64,000 bases of DNA, taken from positions 4,619,315-4,683,314 of the forward strand of contig NZ_CP014944.1 of assembly GCF_001767295.1 (NCBI RefSeq), written 5' to 3'. Numbering within the stretch: the first letter of the stretch is position 1; the number at the start of each line of letters is the position of its first letter. The position numbers and the translations under genes were made by a program. The notes below the pieces were generated by a model. The model was not told where the DNA came from and searched no databases. It worked only from the letters and a program-made list of their open reading frames with translations. This DNA comes from Colwellia sp. PAMC 20917 (lineage in GTDB: Bacteria > Pseudomonadota > Gammaproteobacteria > Enterobacterales > Alteromonadaceae). Shown here in pieces: positions 56,618 through 64,000 of this stretch.

Positions 56618-57193
56618 ATGAGTACTGTCACTAAACCGCTGTTAACAACTTCAGAAGCTGCAAAACTTCTGAATGTAGCACCAACTACCATTCGTCATTG
56701 GGCACAAAACGGTCGACTGCCTTTTATTTCAACACCTGGTGGTCATAGACGGTTTGAAAAGAATGATGTTTTGTCTTTAATGGCAAGACCAAAAAAAACG
56801 CAGGTTAATGACTTTTCTATTTTAATTGTTGATGATAATAAAGAGTTTGGTGACTTGTTATTCGAATTATTAGGGAGCTACTTTCCACAAGTCAGATTGG
56901 AACTCGCATACAATGGTTTTGATGCAGGTGATTTATTACATAGATTTAAACCTGACTTAGTGATTTTAGATTTAATGATGTCAGGTATTAATGGTTTTTC
57001 AGTATGTAAGCGAATTAAAACATCGCCGTCAATGCAACATATTAATGTTATTGCAATGACAGGGGCATTAACAGAAGAAAATGTAAAAAGAATAACTGAA
57101 CTAGGCGCAGAGCGTTGCTTTGGTAAACCCTTAGATTATTCTGTAATGAAAGAGGTTATATCACAATTCATTACCAACAAGTCAAGTGTGTAA
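56618..57193 (+). CDS. excisionase-type HTH fused to a receiver domain (paralogue)
   Basis: 191 residues. HTH about 8-55 (LLTTSEAAKLLNVAPTTIRHWAQNGRLPFISTPGGHRRFEKND), receiver with D72/D73, phospho-acceptor D118 in LDLMMSGINGF and K near 170 in GKPLD. Same order and GGHRRF motif as the gene at 28642, with about half the residues shared by eye. The start region lacks a normal ribosome site and is replaced by a palindrome. Monocistronic. Confidence 0.85.
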   Translation: MSTVTKPLLTTSEAAKLLNVAPTTIRHWAQNGRLPFISTPGGHRRFEKNDVLSLMARPKKTQVNDFSILIVDDNKEFGDLLFELLGSYFPQVRLELAYNGFDAGDLLHRFKPDLVILDLMMSGINGFSVCKRIKTSPSMQHINVIAMTGALTEENVKRITELGAERCFGKPLDYSVMKEVISQFITNKSSV

Positions 57194-57497
57194 CTAAATA
57201 CCAACAAACAATTAATTAAAGCGACATTTAAGAAGAATGTAATTTACATTTCTTATAACTTCTTAACTGTCTAATTGAGTTGTGACTTTTACTAACTAAA
57301 ATAACGCTGTGATTTTCTTAAACAAAAAATAAAAAGTTATGAATTCAACCACCAAAAGTATGAATGCTATATTATTTTTGGTTAGGATTGCATAAAAAGG
57401 TTGGGACTAAAAATATTAGCCAGCCATACATTAACTTTTTCACTAATTTGATGTTCAATAGTTATTTTCGTTGAACTTTTTTTACGTGACCAATTTA
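57194..57497. other. convergent intergenic region
   Basis: 304 AT-rich bases between the HTH-receiver gene and the minus-strand thioesterase gene. No clear terminator hairpin with T run and no gene seen. Confidence 0.4.
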
Positions 57498-58016
57498 CTA
57501 CAAGTCCTGCAGACTTAATTCAACTTTCATTAATTCTTTTATAACATCAGGCATTTCAATTCGTGATACGGGATGTCCATATGCCTCAATAACATCAGAT
57601 ATAGGTACCATCCCATCAGGTCCCAAAAAAGTAATTTTTGTTATCCCTACCGTTGTTTTTTTTCCATTTTTTTGAAATAGATGTTCAGTCCAAACCCATT
57701 CTTCATCCCAATAAATTATTCTTGATTTTAATGTATATTTCTGAAAAAACTTAAGAGGATATTTATAACGTATAGTTGCTACCCTAGAAACTGGAACCCA
57801 TTTGTTTTTTATAAAACTTCTCATAAGGCCAGCTTGAAGAATAATGTTAATACGACCAAGATCCATAATGGGTAGATATCTGTCACTGCTCATTCTCTTG
57901 ATATCAACATCATTAAATAAAACACGAAATTCCAGCGTATTTTCATCCATAATACCAATAGTTCGTTTGAAAAAATGGATAAATAATAAAAACATAAAAC
58001 GAAATCTTAAGACCAT
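57498..58016 (-). CDS. THEM6-like acyl-CoA thioesterase family protein
   Basis: About 172 residues if started at the ATG at 58016 (GGATAAAAGA upstream); an earlier ATG at 58058 would add 14 residues. Hot-dog fold pattern: LEFRVLFNDVDIKRMSSDRYLPIMDLGRINIILQAGL, VPVSRVATIRYKYPLKFFQKYTLKSRIIYWDEEWVWTEHLF. This is the THEM6/4HBT-like group; substrate unknown. A hydrophobic N-terminal stretch (FMFLLFIHFF) may associate it with membrane. Confidence 0.8.
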   Translation of the reverse strand: MVLRFRFMFLLFIHFFKRTIGIMDENTLEFRVLFNDVDIKRMSSDRYLPIMDLGRINIILQAGLMRSFIKNKWVPVSRVATIRYKYPLKFFQKYTLKSRIIYWDEEWVWTEHLFQKNGKKTTVGITKITFLGPDGMVPISDVIEAYGHPVSRIEMPDVIKELMKVELSLQDL

Positions 58017-58227
58017 TCTTTTATCCGATAGGTAATTAGTAACATAATAATATGTCACTAATGGTTACTTAACTACTCTAAATAAATTTCAAATTTCAAA
58101 TTTAAAGTTAGATTGATCTGATGGCACCTTAAATGATTATATCTATCCATTTGCTCTAGAGGTGATTAAGGATTTCAATTAGGGCGAAATAATAGTCATG
58201 TAATTATGTGAATGAATGCTTTGGTGG

Positions 58228-58384
58228 CAAGGCGTGTGAAAACTCTCAGCTTACAATTTTTATACAACGCTAAGTAAATTCGAAGGTAGTTTGACACCAA
58301 ACTTACTACAGATTTAAATCTACAGAGACTTTTTCGTTGATATTTCCAAATTACGCAAGTTCAAAATAGTTTTCACACAGCATG
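58228..58384 (+). mobile_element. MITE-like element, copy 1 (157 bp)
   Basis: Bounded by GTGTGAAAACT on the left and AGTTTTCACAC on the right, with no gene inside. It aligns along its whole length with the reverse complement of copy 2 at 61994-62152 (shared blocks GTAGTTTGA, TTTTTCGTTGATAT, TTCAAAATAGTTTTCACACAG). The size, inverted ends and lack of coding capacity fit a miniature inverted-repeat element moved by a transposase supplied elsewhere. Confidence 0.85.
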
Positions 58385-58617
58385 GCCACACTGAAGACTT
58401 TAGCATTTGAAAATTTATGTATGTTTTTATCTACATCGAAGATAGTTGAATATTACCATTACGCTAGCATCTTCCTGATAGCGGAGGTTCCCTATAAATA
58501 AAAAATGAGTTATTTGATGAGAACTTTTTGCCAATACCTCTTTAAGTATGGATGGGAACAAAGCCACAAGAGTTGCCATTTATATAATCATCGTTAAAAA
58601 CAATCTTGCGTATTATT
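58385..58617. other. intergenic region between MITE copy 1 and hybrid kinase
   Basis: No gene recognised in these roughly 230 bases. Confidence 0.4.
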
Positions 58618-58653
58618 GCTATTGTCGCTATTGTCGCTATTGTCGCTATTGTC
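58618..58653 (+). repeat. 9-bp tandem repeat GCTATTGTC x4
   Basis: Four perfect copies of GCTATTGTC about 95 bases upstream of the hybrid kinase. One frame reads AIV repeats ending DIPLKKK and a stop, which resembles a hydrophobic leader without a start codon; another reads repeated RYC. Copy number could vary by slippage. Confidence 0.8.
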
Positions 58654-58746
58654 GATATACCACTAAAAAAGAAATAAGCAGAATGTAATTTTTATGAAAA
58701 CTACATAAAACTATAGCGTCAACATGTCAATCATGGATGTAACAAA

Positions 58747-61581
58747 ATGAAAGGTCAATCCCCAAAATATTATCTATTATTAGTAATCTTACTGTTAGGG
58801 TTAAGCATTGCTTCGGCGAGTATTTTTAAATCTATCAATATAGAACAACAAGAATTAATAAGCGTTGAAGGGAATAGATATGATTCCTATGTGTTAGCAA
58901 CGCTTTTACGTCGAAGTTCAGATGACTTAACACGTATGGCTAGAGCCTATGCAGTAACAGGTAACCCGCTATTTAAAAAACAGTTTCATGATGTCCTTGC
59001 CATTAGAAATGGTCAATCCCCATTGCCTGTTCATTATGATAGAGTTTATTGGGATTTCATGGCCGTTAGCAACGAGTCCACTCCTGTTGAATTAGGAGAA
59101 CCTGTTTCACTGCTAAACTTAATGACAGAAGCAAATTTTACAAAAAGTGAATTATTATTGTTAGAAAAATCACAGGAGAAATCGGATAAGCTTGTTGCAA
59201 TTGAAGAAATTTCCTTTAATGCAATAAATGGCATATTTCAGGATGAGCATGGTGAATTTACTATTTCTGCTAAACCTAATAAGCAAATGGCGATAGATTT
59301 ATTGCATAGCGATGAATATCACATGGCTAAGCTAAATATCATGAAACCAATTAATCAATTCTATGAAGTGTTAGCTGGACGTACCAAACAAGAGGTCAAC
59401 AATACATCTGATCGACTTGATTTTCATTTAAATACTCAAATTATTATTTTTATTTTATCAGTCTGCACAATTACATTATTGCTATTTTTATCATGGCGCG
59501 ATCATAAAAAAATGTTGCAACTATTAAATCAAAGAGTCGTCAGAAAAACATTAGAATTATCTAAGGCTAATGATAAAGCTACTGTCTATGAAAAAGCGCT
59601 ATTAATAGCCAAAGAATTATTAATAGCCAAAGACCAAGCCGAAGCCGCAAAATTTGCCTTAGACCAACATTCACTTGTATCAATAGCAGATATAGACGGT
59701 AACATCCTCTATGTGAACGATAAATTTGTAGAAATCAGTGGTTATCAAGAAAGTGAACTTATTGGTAAAAAACACAGCGTACTTAATTCAAATAACCAGC
59801 CTAAGTCCTATTGGCAGAAAATGCATCAAACGGTATTAGCAGGTAAAGTTTGGCGCGATGAAGTACGTAATAGATCAAAGAACGGCGACTATTATTGGGT
59901 TGATACCACGATAGTCCCCAATTTCGATAGCAACAAAGAAGTCAAAGGTTTTACTTCCATCCGCACAGATATCACTCAACAAAAATTAAATATAGATAAT
60001 CTTGCCTTAGCCAAGGAACAAGCAGAAGCCGCGACAGAGGCAAAAACACAATTTTTAGCGACTATGAGCCATGAAATTAGAACACCAATGAATGGCGTGA
60101 TAGGTATGACAAACCTCTTACTTGATACTCCGTTAAATAAAGAGCAGTATAATTTTGCCAAAACGGTAAAATATAGTGCTGATTCTCTGTTAAGTATCAT
60201 TAATGATATTCTTGATTTTTCCAAAGTTGAAGCTGGTATGTTAGAGCTTGAAACCCTTGAATTTAATTTAGAGTTATTGTTGAATGACGTTGGCAGCAGT
60301 CTTGCTTTTCAAGCTCATGATAAGTCTCTAGAACTGATTTGTCCCGCTAACATTATACCGAGTCAGTCGTTTATTGCTGATCCTGGACGCATCCGACAAA
60401 TACTTAATAACGTGGTTGGTAATGCGATTAAATTTACCGAGCAAGGAGAGGTATCAGTCTATTGCAAAGTTCAAGAGCAGACTGAGCAGCGTACAAAACT
60501 CCTCTTTGAAATCACTGATACTGGTATTGGTCTTACTGATGAACAACAAATCAAGCTTTTTGAGCGTTTCAGTCAAGCCGACAGCTCTACTACTCGTGAA
60601 TACGGAGGCACAGGGCTAGGGTTATCTATAAGCAAGCAGTTAGTTGAAATGATGGACGGTGAGATAGGTGTTAAAAGTATTGAAGGTAAAGGTTCAATGT
60701 TTTGGTTTACACTAAATGTTGCTAATACCAACACTTTGAGACCAAAGAAAGCTTTTGACAACTTACAGGGGCAAAAAATACTTGTCGTTGATGATAATTT
60801 TACAAATAGGGTTTTGTTAGGGCAACTGCTCACTCAATGGCAAGTGGAACATACTTTGGTAGATAGTGGTCATAAAGCGTTAGAAAAATTAACTGAAGAA
60901 AGTTTAAAAGGGACACCTTACCATATCGCTATTCTAGATATGCAAATGCCTCAAATGGATGGCTTTGAGCTCGGTACTAAGATCAAAAATGATAGTCGAC
61001 TTTTTAAAGAGACTCGTTTAGTGATGCTAAAATCACAAGGGAAACGAGGATACGCTGATAAATTAAAGGCCGCTGGCTTTAATGGATATCTGAATAAACC
61101 TATCGTTCAAACTCTTCTCTACAATACTTTAATGACGATAATAGGAGCTAACGCACCAGAACAACCCTTGGTCACGGCCTATAGCTCCCATGAACTTCCA
61201 CAGTTTACCGCAAGAGTTCTGGTAGTCGAGGACAATGCGGTTAATCAAAGATTAGCTCAAGGCTTATTGAAAAAATTTGGTGTCCAAGTCGATTTTGCTG
61301 TCAATGGAGAAGAAGCGTTAAATTCTTTAGAGAATCTACCTTTTGATTTAGTCTTCATGGATTGTCAAATGCCAGTAATGGATGGTTATGAAGCTACTCA
61401 AAAAATTCGGTATTCAGAATCGAAGGTACTTAATCGAGATATACCGATAATCGCCATGACAGCAAATTCAATGGAGGGCGATCGAGAGAAGTGTTTAGCG
61501 GTTGGAATGGATGATTTTATCTCCAAGCCAGTAAACCCTAATAAGGTGCAAGAAGCATTAAAACGCTGGCTACCGAAGTAA
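58747..61581 (+). CDS. membrane hybrid histidine kinase with PAS and two receivers
   Basis: 944 residues. Membrane helices about 7-27 and 232-252 enclose a periplasmic helical sensor nearly identical to that of the 20950 protein. Then a coiled coil, PAS about 305-415 ([32 protein letters not shown]), HisKA with H442 in [11 protein letters not shown], HATPase ([29 protein letters not shown]), receiver 1 with D731 in [11 protein letters not shown] and receiver 2 with D872 in [11 protein letters not shown]. BarA/ArcB-like layout without an HPt, so a separate HPt protein is expected. MITE copies lie on both sides. Confidence 0.92.
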   Translation: MKGQSPKYYLLLVILLLGLSIASASIFKSINIEQQELISVEGNRYDSYVLATLLRRSSDDLTRMARAYAVTGNPLFKKQFHDVLAIRNGQSPLPVHYDRVYWDFMAVSNESTPVELGEPVSLLNLMTEANFTKSELLLLEKSQEKSDKLVAIEEISFNAINGIFQDEHGEFTISAKPNKQMAIDLLHSDEYHMAKLNIMKPINQFYEVLAGRTKQEVNNTSDRLDFHLNTQIIIFILSVCTITLLLFLSWRDHKKMLQLLNQRVVRKTLELSKANDKATVYEKALLIAKELLIAKDQAEAAKFALDQHSLVSIADIDGNILYVNDKFVEISGYQESELIGKKHSVLNSNNQPKSYWQKMHQTVLAGKVWRDEVRNRSKNGDYYWVDTTIVPNFDSNKEVKGFTSIRTDITQQKLNIDNLALAKEQAEAATEAKTQFLATMSHEIRTPMNGVIGMTNLLLDTPLNKEQYNFAKTVKYSADSLLSIINDILDFSKVEAGMLELETLEFNLELLLNDVGSSLAFQAHDKSLELICPANIIPSQSFIADPGRIRQILNNVVGNAIKFTEQGEVSVYCKVQEQTEQRTKLLFEITDTGIGLTDEQQIKLFERFSQADSSTTREYGGTGLGLSISKQLVEMMDGEIGVKSIEGKGSMFWFTLNVANTNTLRPKKAFDNLQGQKILVVDDNFTNRVLLGQLLTQWQVEHTLVDSGHKALEKLTEESLKGTPYHIAILDMQMPQMDGFELGTKIKNDSRLFKETRLVMLKSQGKRGYADKLKAAGFNGYLNKPIVQTLLYNTLMTIIGANAPEQPLVTAYSSHELPQFTARVLVVEDNAVNQRLAQGLLKKFGVQVDFAVNGEEALNSLENLPFDLVFMDCQMPVMDGYEATQKIRYSESKVLNRDIPIIAMTANSMEGDREKCLAVGMDDFISKPVNPNKVQEALKRWLPK

Positions 61582-61993
61582 AACTCTAAAGTATAGACAA
61601 CAATACTTATTGATCCGAGACGTTTGTATCTTCTAACCGCTTGCTTTATTCTAAAAGTTAGCTTTCTGAGATGAAATCCCACCGGCAGGTATTTGATTAT
61701 GTAGCAGTCGTAGATATTGTTCCCGTTTTATAACTGTATTTTACTTTGTTGATGATGAAATGAGTTTAAAATCTATTTTTGGAGCGTCCGCTTATCTAAT
61801 GATTTGAATTCTGCTGTCGAGTGTTTTAGGTCAACTAACTGGTGCTCAGTTGACTTCGATAAACACTTTTGATTTCAAAATATCACTTTCGGTTTGCTCA
61901 CCAAGAAGTCATATAAACGAAAGTGTGAAACGTCAGCTATCGTACCTTTGTTAACTTTGGGCTAGTGATTATTATAGACTTCTTTAGCTAACC
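61582..61993. other. intergenic region after hybrid kinase
   Basis: About 410 bases before MITE copy 2. No gene or clear terminator recognised. Confidence 0.4.
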
Positions 61994-62152
61994 CAGGCTG
62001 TGTGAAAACTATTTTGAATTGGTGTAATTCGATAATATCAACGAAAAAAAGGCGTTGTAGACTAAATTTTGTAGTAATTTGGGTATCAAACTACTTGATA
62101 ATTTACGTAGCTTTGCATAATGATTTTACGCGGTGAGTTTTCACACAACCTG
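61994..62152 (-). mobile_element. MITE-like element, copy 2 (159 bp, inverted)
   Basis: Ends CAGGCTGTGTGAAAACT and AGTTTTCACACAACCTG form 17-base terminal inverted repeats with one mismatch. The interior matches copy 1 in opposite orientation. The better-kept ends suggest it is the younger copy. No target-site duplication is obvious. Confidence 0.85.
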
Positions 62153-62547
62153 AGCCATAAGCTGACATTAAGCTTTTGTAAAATCATGTTAATATTAAAG
62201 GCGATGTTAACTGAAATTTTATGCTCGCTTATGAGGCAGTTTTAAGCTCTGTATAGTTCATATTCGCTCTGAACTCTAACTATTTAACCTAAAGCAGAAC
62301 TGATAGAAATCACTGAATATGACTGCATTGATCATCGGACGTTCTATTGATGTAAAATAGCTACCCACAAATATATCCATCTATTGATCTTTTATAGGTA
62401 CAGTATGATTTATCTCATGTGATTTTATTTAGTTAATGATAGATTAAAAGAATATTGCACTGTAGAGAACAATAGATTAATTAAAGTTAGTCAATGTTCT
62501 TATGATAGTTGAACTTCAAAAGACTTTATACACTTGGTGGACATTGA
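62153..62547. other. intergenic region upstream of last kinase
   Basis: About 395 bases with no recognised gene; promoter of the final kinase is expected here. Confidence 0.4.
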
Positions 62548-64000
62548 ATGAATAGTGAAGAGAAATTTCAAAGTTATTTCAATTTGGGCTTGATCGGAAT
62601 GGCTGTAACTTCTCTTGAAAAAGGCTGGGTTAACGTCAACGACAAGCTATGCGAAATTCTTGGTTACCCTCAAGAAGAACTCATGAGAATTTCTTGGGCC
62701 GAAGTCACCTTTCCTAATGATTTAAAAGCAGAAGAGACTGAGTTTGAGCGAGTGCTTGCAGGCGAAATTGAAGGGTACTCGATGGATAAGCGTTTCACTC
62801 GCAAAGACGGCATCGTCATTCATGCTACTATTTCGACCAATTGCATTCGTAACAACGATGGAAGCATCGATCATTTCGTTGCTATTGTTCAAGACATTAC
62901 CAAACAAAAGGAAGCTGAGAAAATAAGGGCTGAACACAGCGAACATATTGGGGAAGTTATTAATGGGCATACGGTAGAACTGAATAAAGATACAGCCAAG
63001 CACCATGAGTCTAAAGATAGGTCTCAAGAGAACGAATCTAAATTTCACAATATTATTGAAGCATCGCCTGTTCCTTATGCCTTAAATGATAATCATCAAA
63101 ACATTACCTATTTGAATCGCTCGTTTATCCAAACGTTTGGTTATACTCTAAACGACATTCCGACCTTGACAGACTGGTGGTCTAAAGCCTATCCAGATTA
63201 TGATTATCGCCAGTGGGTAATTAATACTTGGCAAACGAGAATGGAACAGGCTGAAGGCGAACATCGAACATTTATTCCTTTTGAGCTTAATATTTGTTGT
63301 AAAGATGGTATCACTAAAACAGTGATAGCCAGTGCAGCCAATATTTCTGAATCATTTAATGATGTACACATGGTAATATTATATGACATCACTGAACGCA
63401 AAAGAGCAGAAGAAGCTTTAGTGGAAAGTGACAAAGACTACATCAAAATTCAGGAACATGCCCACTTCGGGTCATGGACTTTAGATTTAGTAAATAACAT
63501 TCTTATTTGGTCTGATGAAACCTATCGTATCTTTGGGGTGCAAAATGAAAGAAAAACAAATACCTATGAAAAGTTTCTTGAAATTGTTCACCCTGATGAT
63601 ACTGAATATCTAAATACTAAATGGGTGGCAACAGTTAATGGTCATGATACGTATGATATTGAACATAGATTACTAGTAGATGGTGAAATCAAATGGGTTC
63701 GGCAAGCTGCAATAGTAGTTAGTAATGAAGACGGCAAACCTATAAAGGGTATTGGTATTACTCAAGATATTACCGAACGCAAGAGAACAGAAGAAGCATT
63801 GTTAGATAGTCAAAGACAACTACATCAGAGTCAAAAAATCGAAGCGATTGGTCAGTTAACGGGAGGCATTGCACATGATTTTAACAACATCCTAGGGATA
63901 GTAACTGGTTATGTTGGACTAGCAAAACAACATAGTATTATTACAAGGGATACTAAACAAACCAGATATTTAACCAGTATTTCTGATGCAACAAATCGAG
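62548..64000 (+). CDS. PAS histidine kinase, cut by window end
   Basis: The frame is open from ATG 62548 (GTGGA about 7 bases upstream) to the window edge, 484 residues. Three PAS/PAC domains: about 8-125 (GWVNVNDKLCEILGYPQEELMRISWAEVTFPND, VQDITKQKEAEK), about 165-290 (NITYLNRSFIQTFGYTLNDIP, YDITERKRAEE) and about 300-420 (HFGSWTLDLVNNILIWSDETYRIFG, GITQDITERKRTEE), then HisKA with H443 in GGIAHDFNNILGIVTGY. No membrane helix so far. The H-box resembles that of the repeat kinase at 22059, so a C-terminal receiver is likely beyond the window. Confidence 0.9.
   Translation, partial: MNSEEKFQSYFNLGLIGMAVTSLEKGWVNVNDKLCEILGYPQEELMRISWAEVTFPNDLKAEETEFERVLAGEIEGYSMDKRFTRKDGIVIHATISTNCIRNNDGSIDHFVAIVQDITKQKEAEKIRAEHSEHIGEVINGHTVELNKDTAKHHESKDRSQENESKFHNIIEASPVPYALNDNHQNITYLNRSFIQTFGYTLNDIPTLTDWWSKAYPDYDYRQWVINTWQTRMEQAEGEHRTFIPFELNICCKDGITKTVIASAANISESFNDVHMVILYDITERKRAEEALVESDKDYIKIQEHAHFGSWTLDLVNNILIWSDETYRIFGVQNERKTNTYEKFLEIVHPDDTEYLNTKWVATVNGHDTYDIEHRLLVDGEIKWVRQAAIVVSNEDGKPIKGIGITQDITERKRTEEALLDSQRQLHQSQKIEAIGQLTGGIAHDFNNILGIVTGYVGLAKQHSIITRDTKQTRYLTSISDATNR

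Overview
This 64-kb window is AT-rich and resembles a marine gammaproteobacterium of the Colwellia/Alteromonadales type. Support: a polar-flagellate-style chemotaxis operon with CheD and STAS proteins, several MASE1, PilZ, HD-GYP and GGDEF proteins, a MoxR/VWA pair, and acyl-CoA metabolism genes. The genus is an inference from gene content and composition; no rRNA or tRNA is visible.

Left part (1-20.7 kb), mostly metabolism and housekeeping. It holds a molybdopterin oxidoreductase, a MoxR ATPase with a VWA partner, two alpha/beta hydrolases, a crotonase and a glutathione transferase in a probable minus-strand run, and a nitroreductase. It continues with a DmdC-like acyl-CoA dehydrogenase followed by a strong terminator, a DUF3750 lipoprotein, a degenerate HD-GYP protein, a 2OG-Fe(II) oxygenase, a large PilZ protein, a prohibitin-like SPFH protein and a YdjM-like membrane hydrolase.

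Middle and right parts (20.9-64 kb), a signal-transduction island. There are eight histidine kinases or kinase-like proteins (one cut by the window end), two excisionase-type HTH-receiver regulators, a REC-HD-GYP phosphodiesterase, a TPR-GGDEF cyclase and an Aer-like PAS receptor. A complete chemotaxis operon (41.0-52.3 kb) runs STAS, CheY, CheA, CheW, CheW, receptor, CheR, CheD, CheB, an MCP/CheZ-like protein, STAS. It is followed by a response regulator and a hybrid kinase that look like a functional extension. Decay is visible throughout: an IS66 transposase remnant, a broken HD-GYP gene, a broken REC-GGDEF gene and a possible IS110-type tail.

Most interesting: (1) the soluble chemoreceptor has an N-terminal globin domain followed by four tandem PAS-like repeats, suggesting a heme-based gas sensor; (2) three different proteins of the chemotaxis region (CheD, an MCP-like membrane protein and a response regulator) end in the same acidic-ELF tail, and the MCP-like one carries a D-x-x-x-Q motif like the CheZ phosphatase active site; (3) a pair of about 158-bp MITE-like elements with TGTGTGAAAACT inverted ends lies in opposite orientation around a hybrid kinase whose sensor domain is duplicated 38 kb away; (4) a kinase has twelve tandem 63-bp repeats encoding a three-heptad coiled coil, with its start codon inside a second tandem repeat and a 24-bp perfect hairpin upstream; (5) a 17-bp-arm palindrome abuts the start codon of one HTH-receiver gene.
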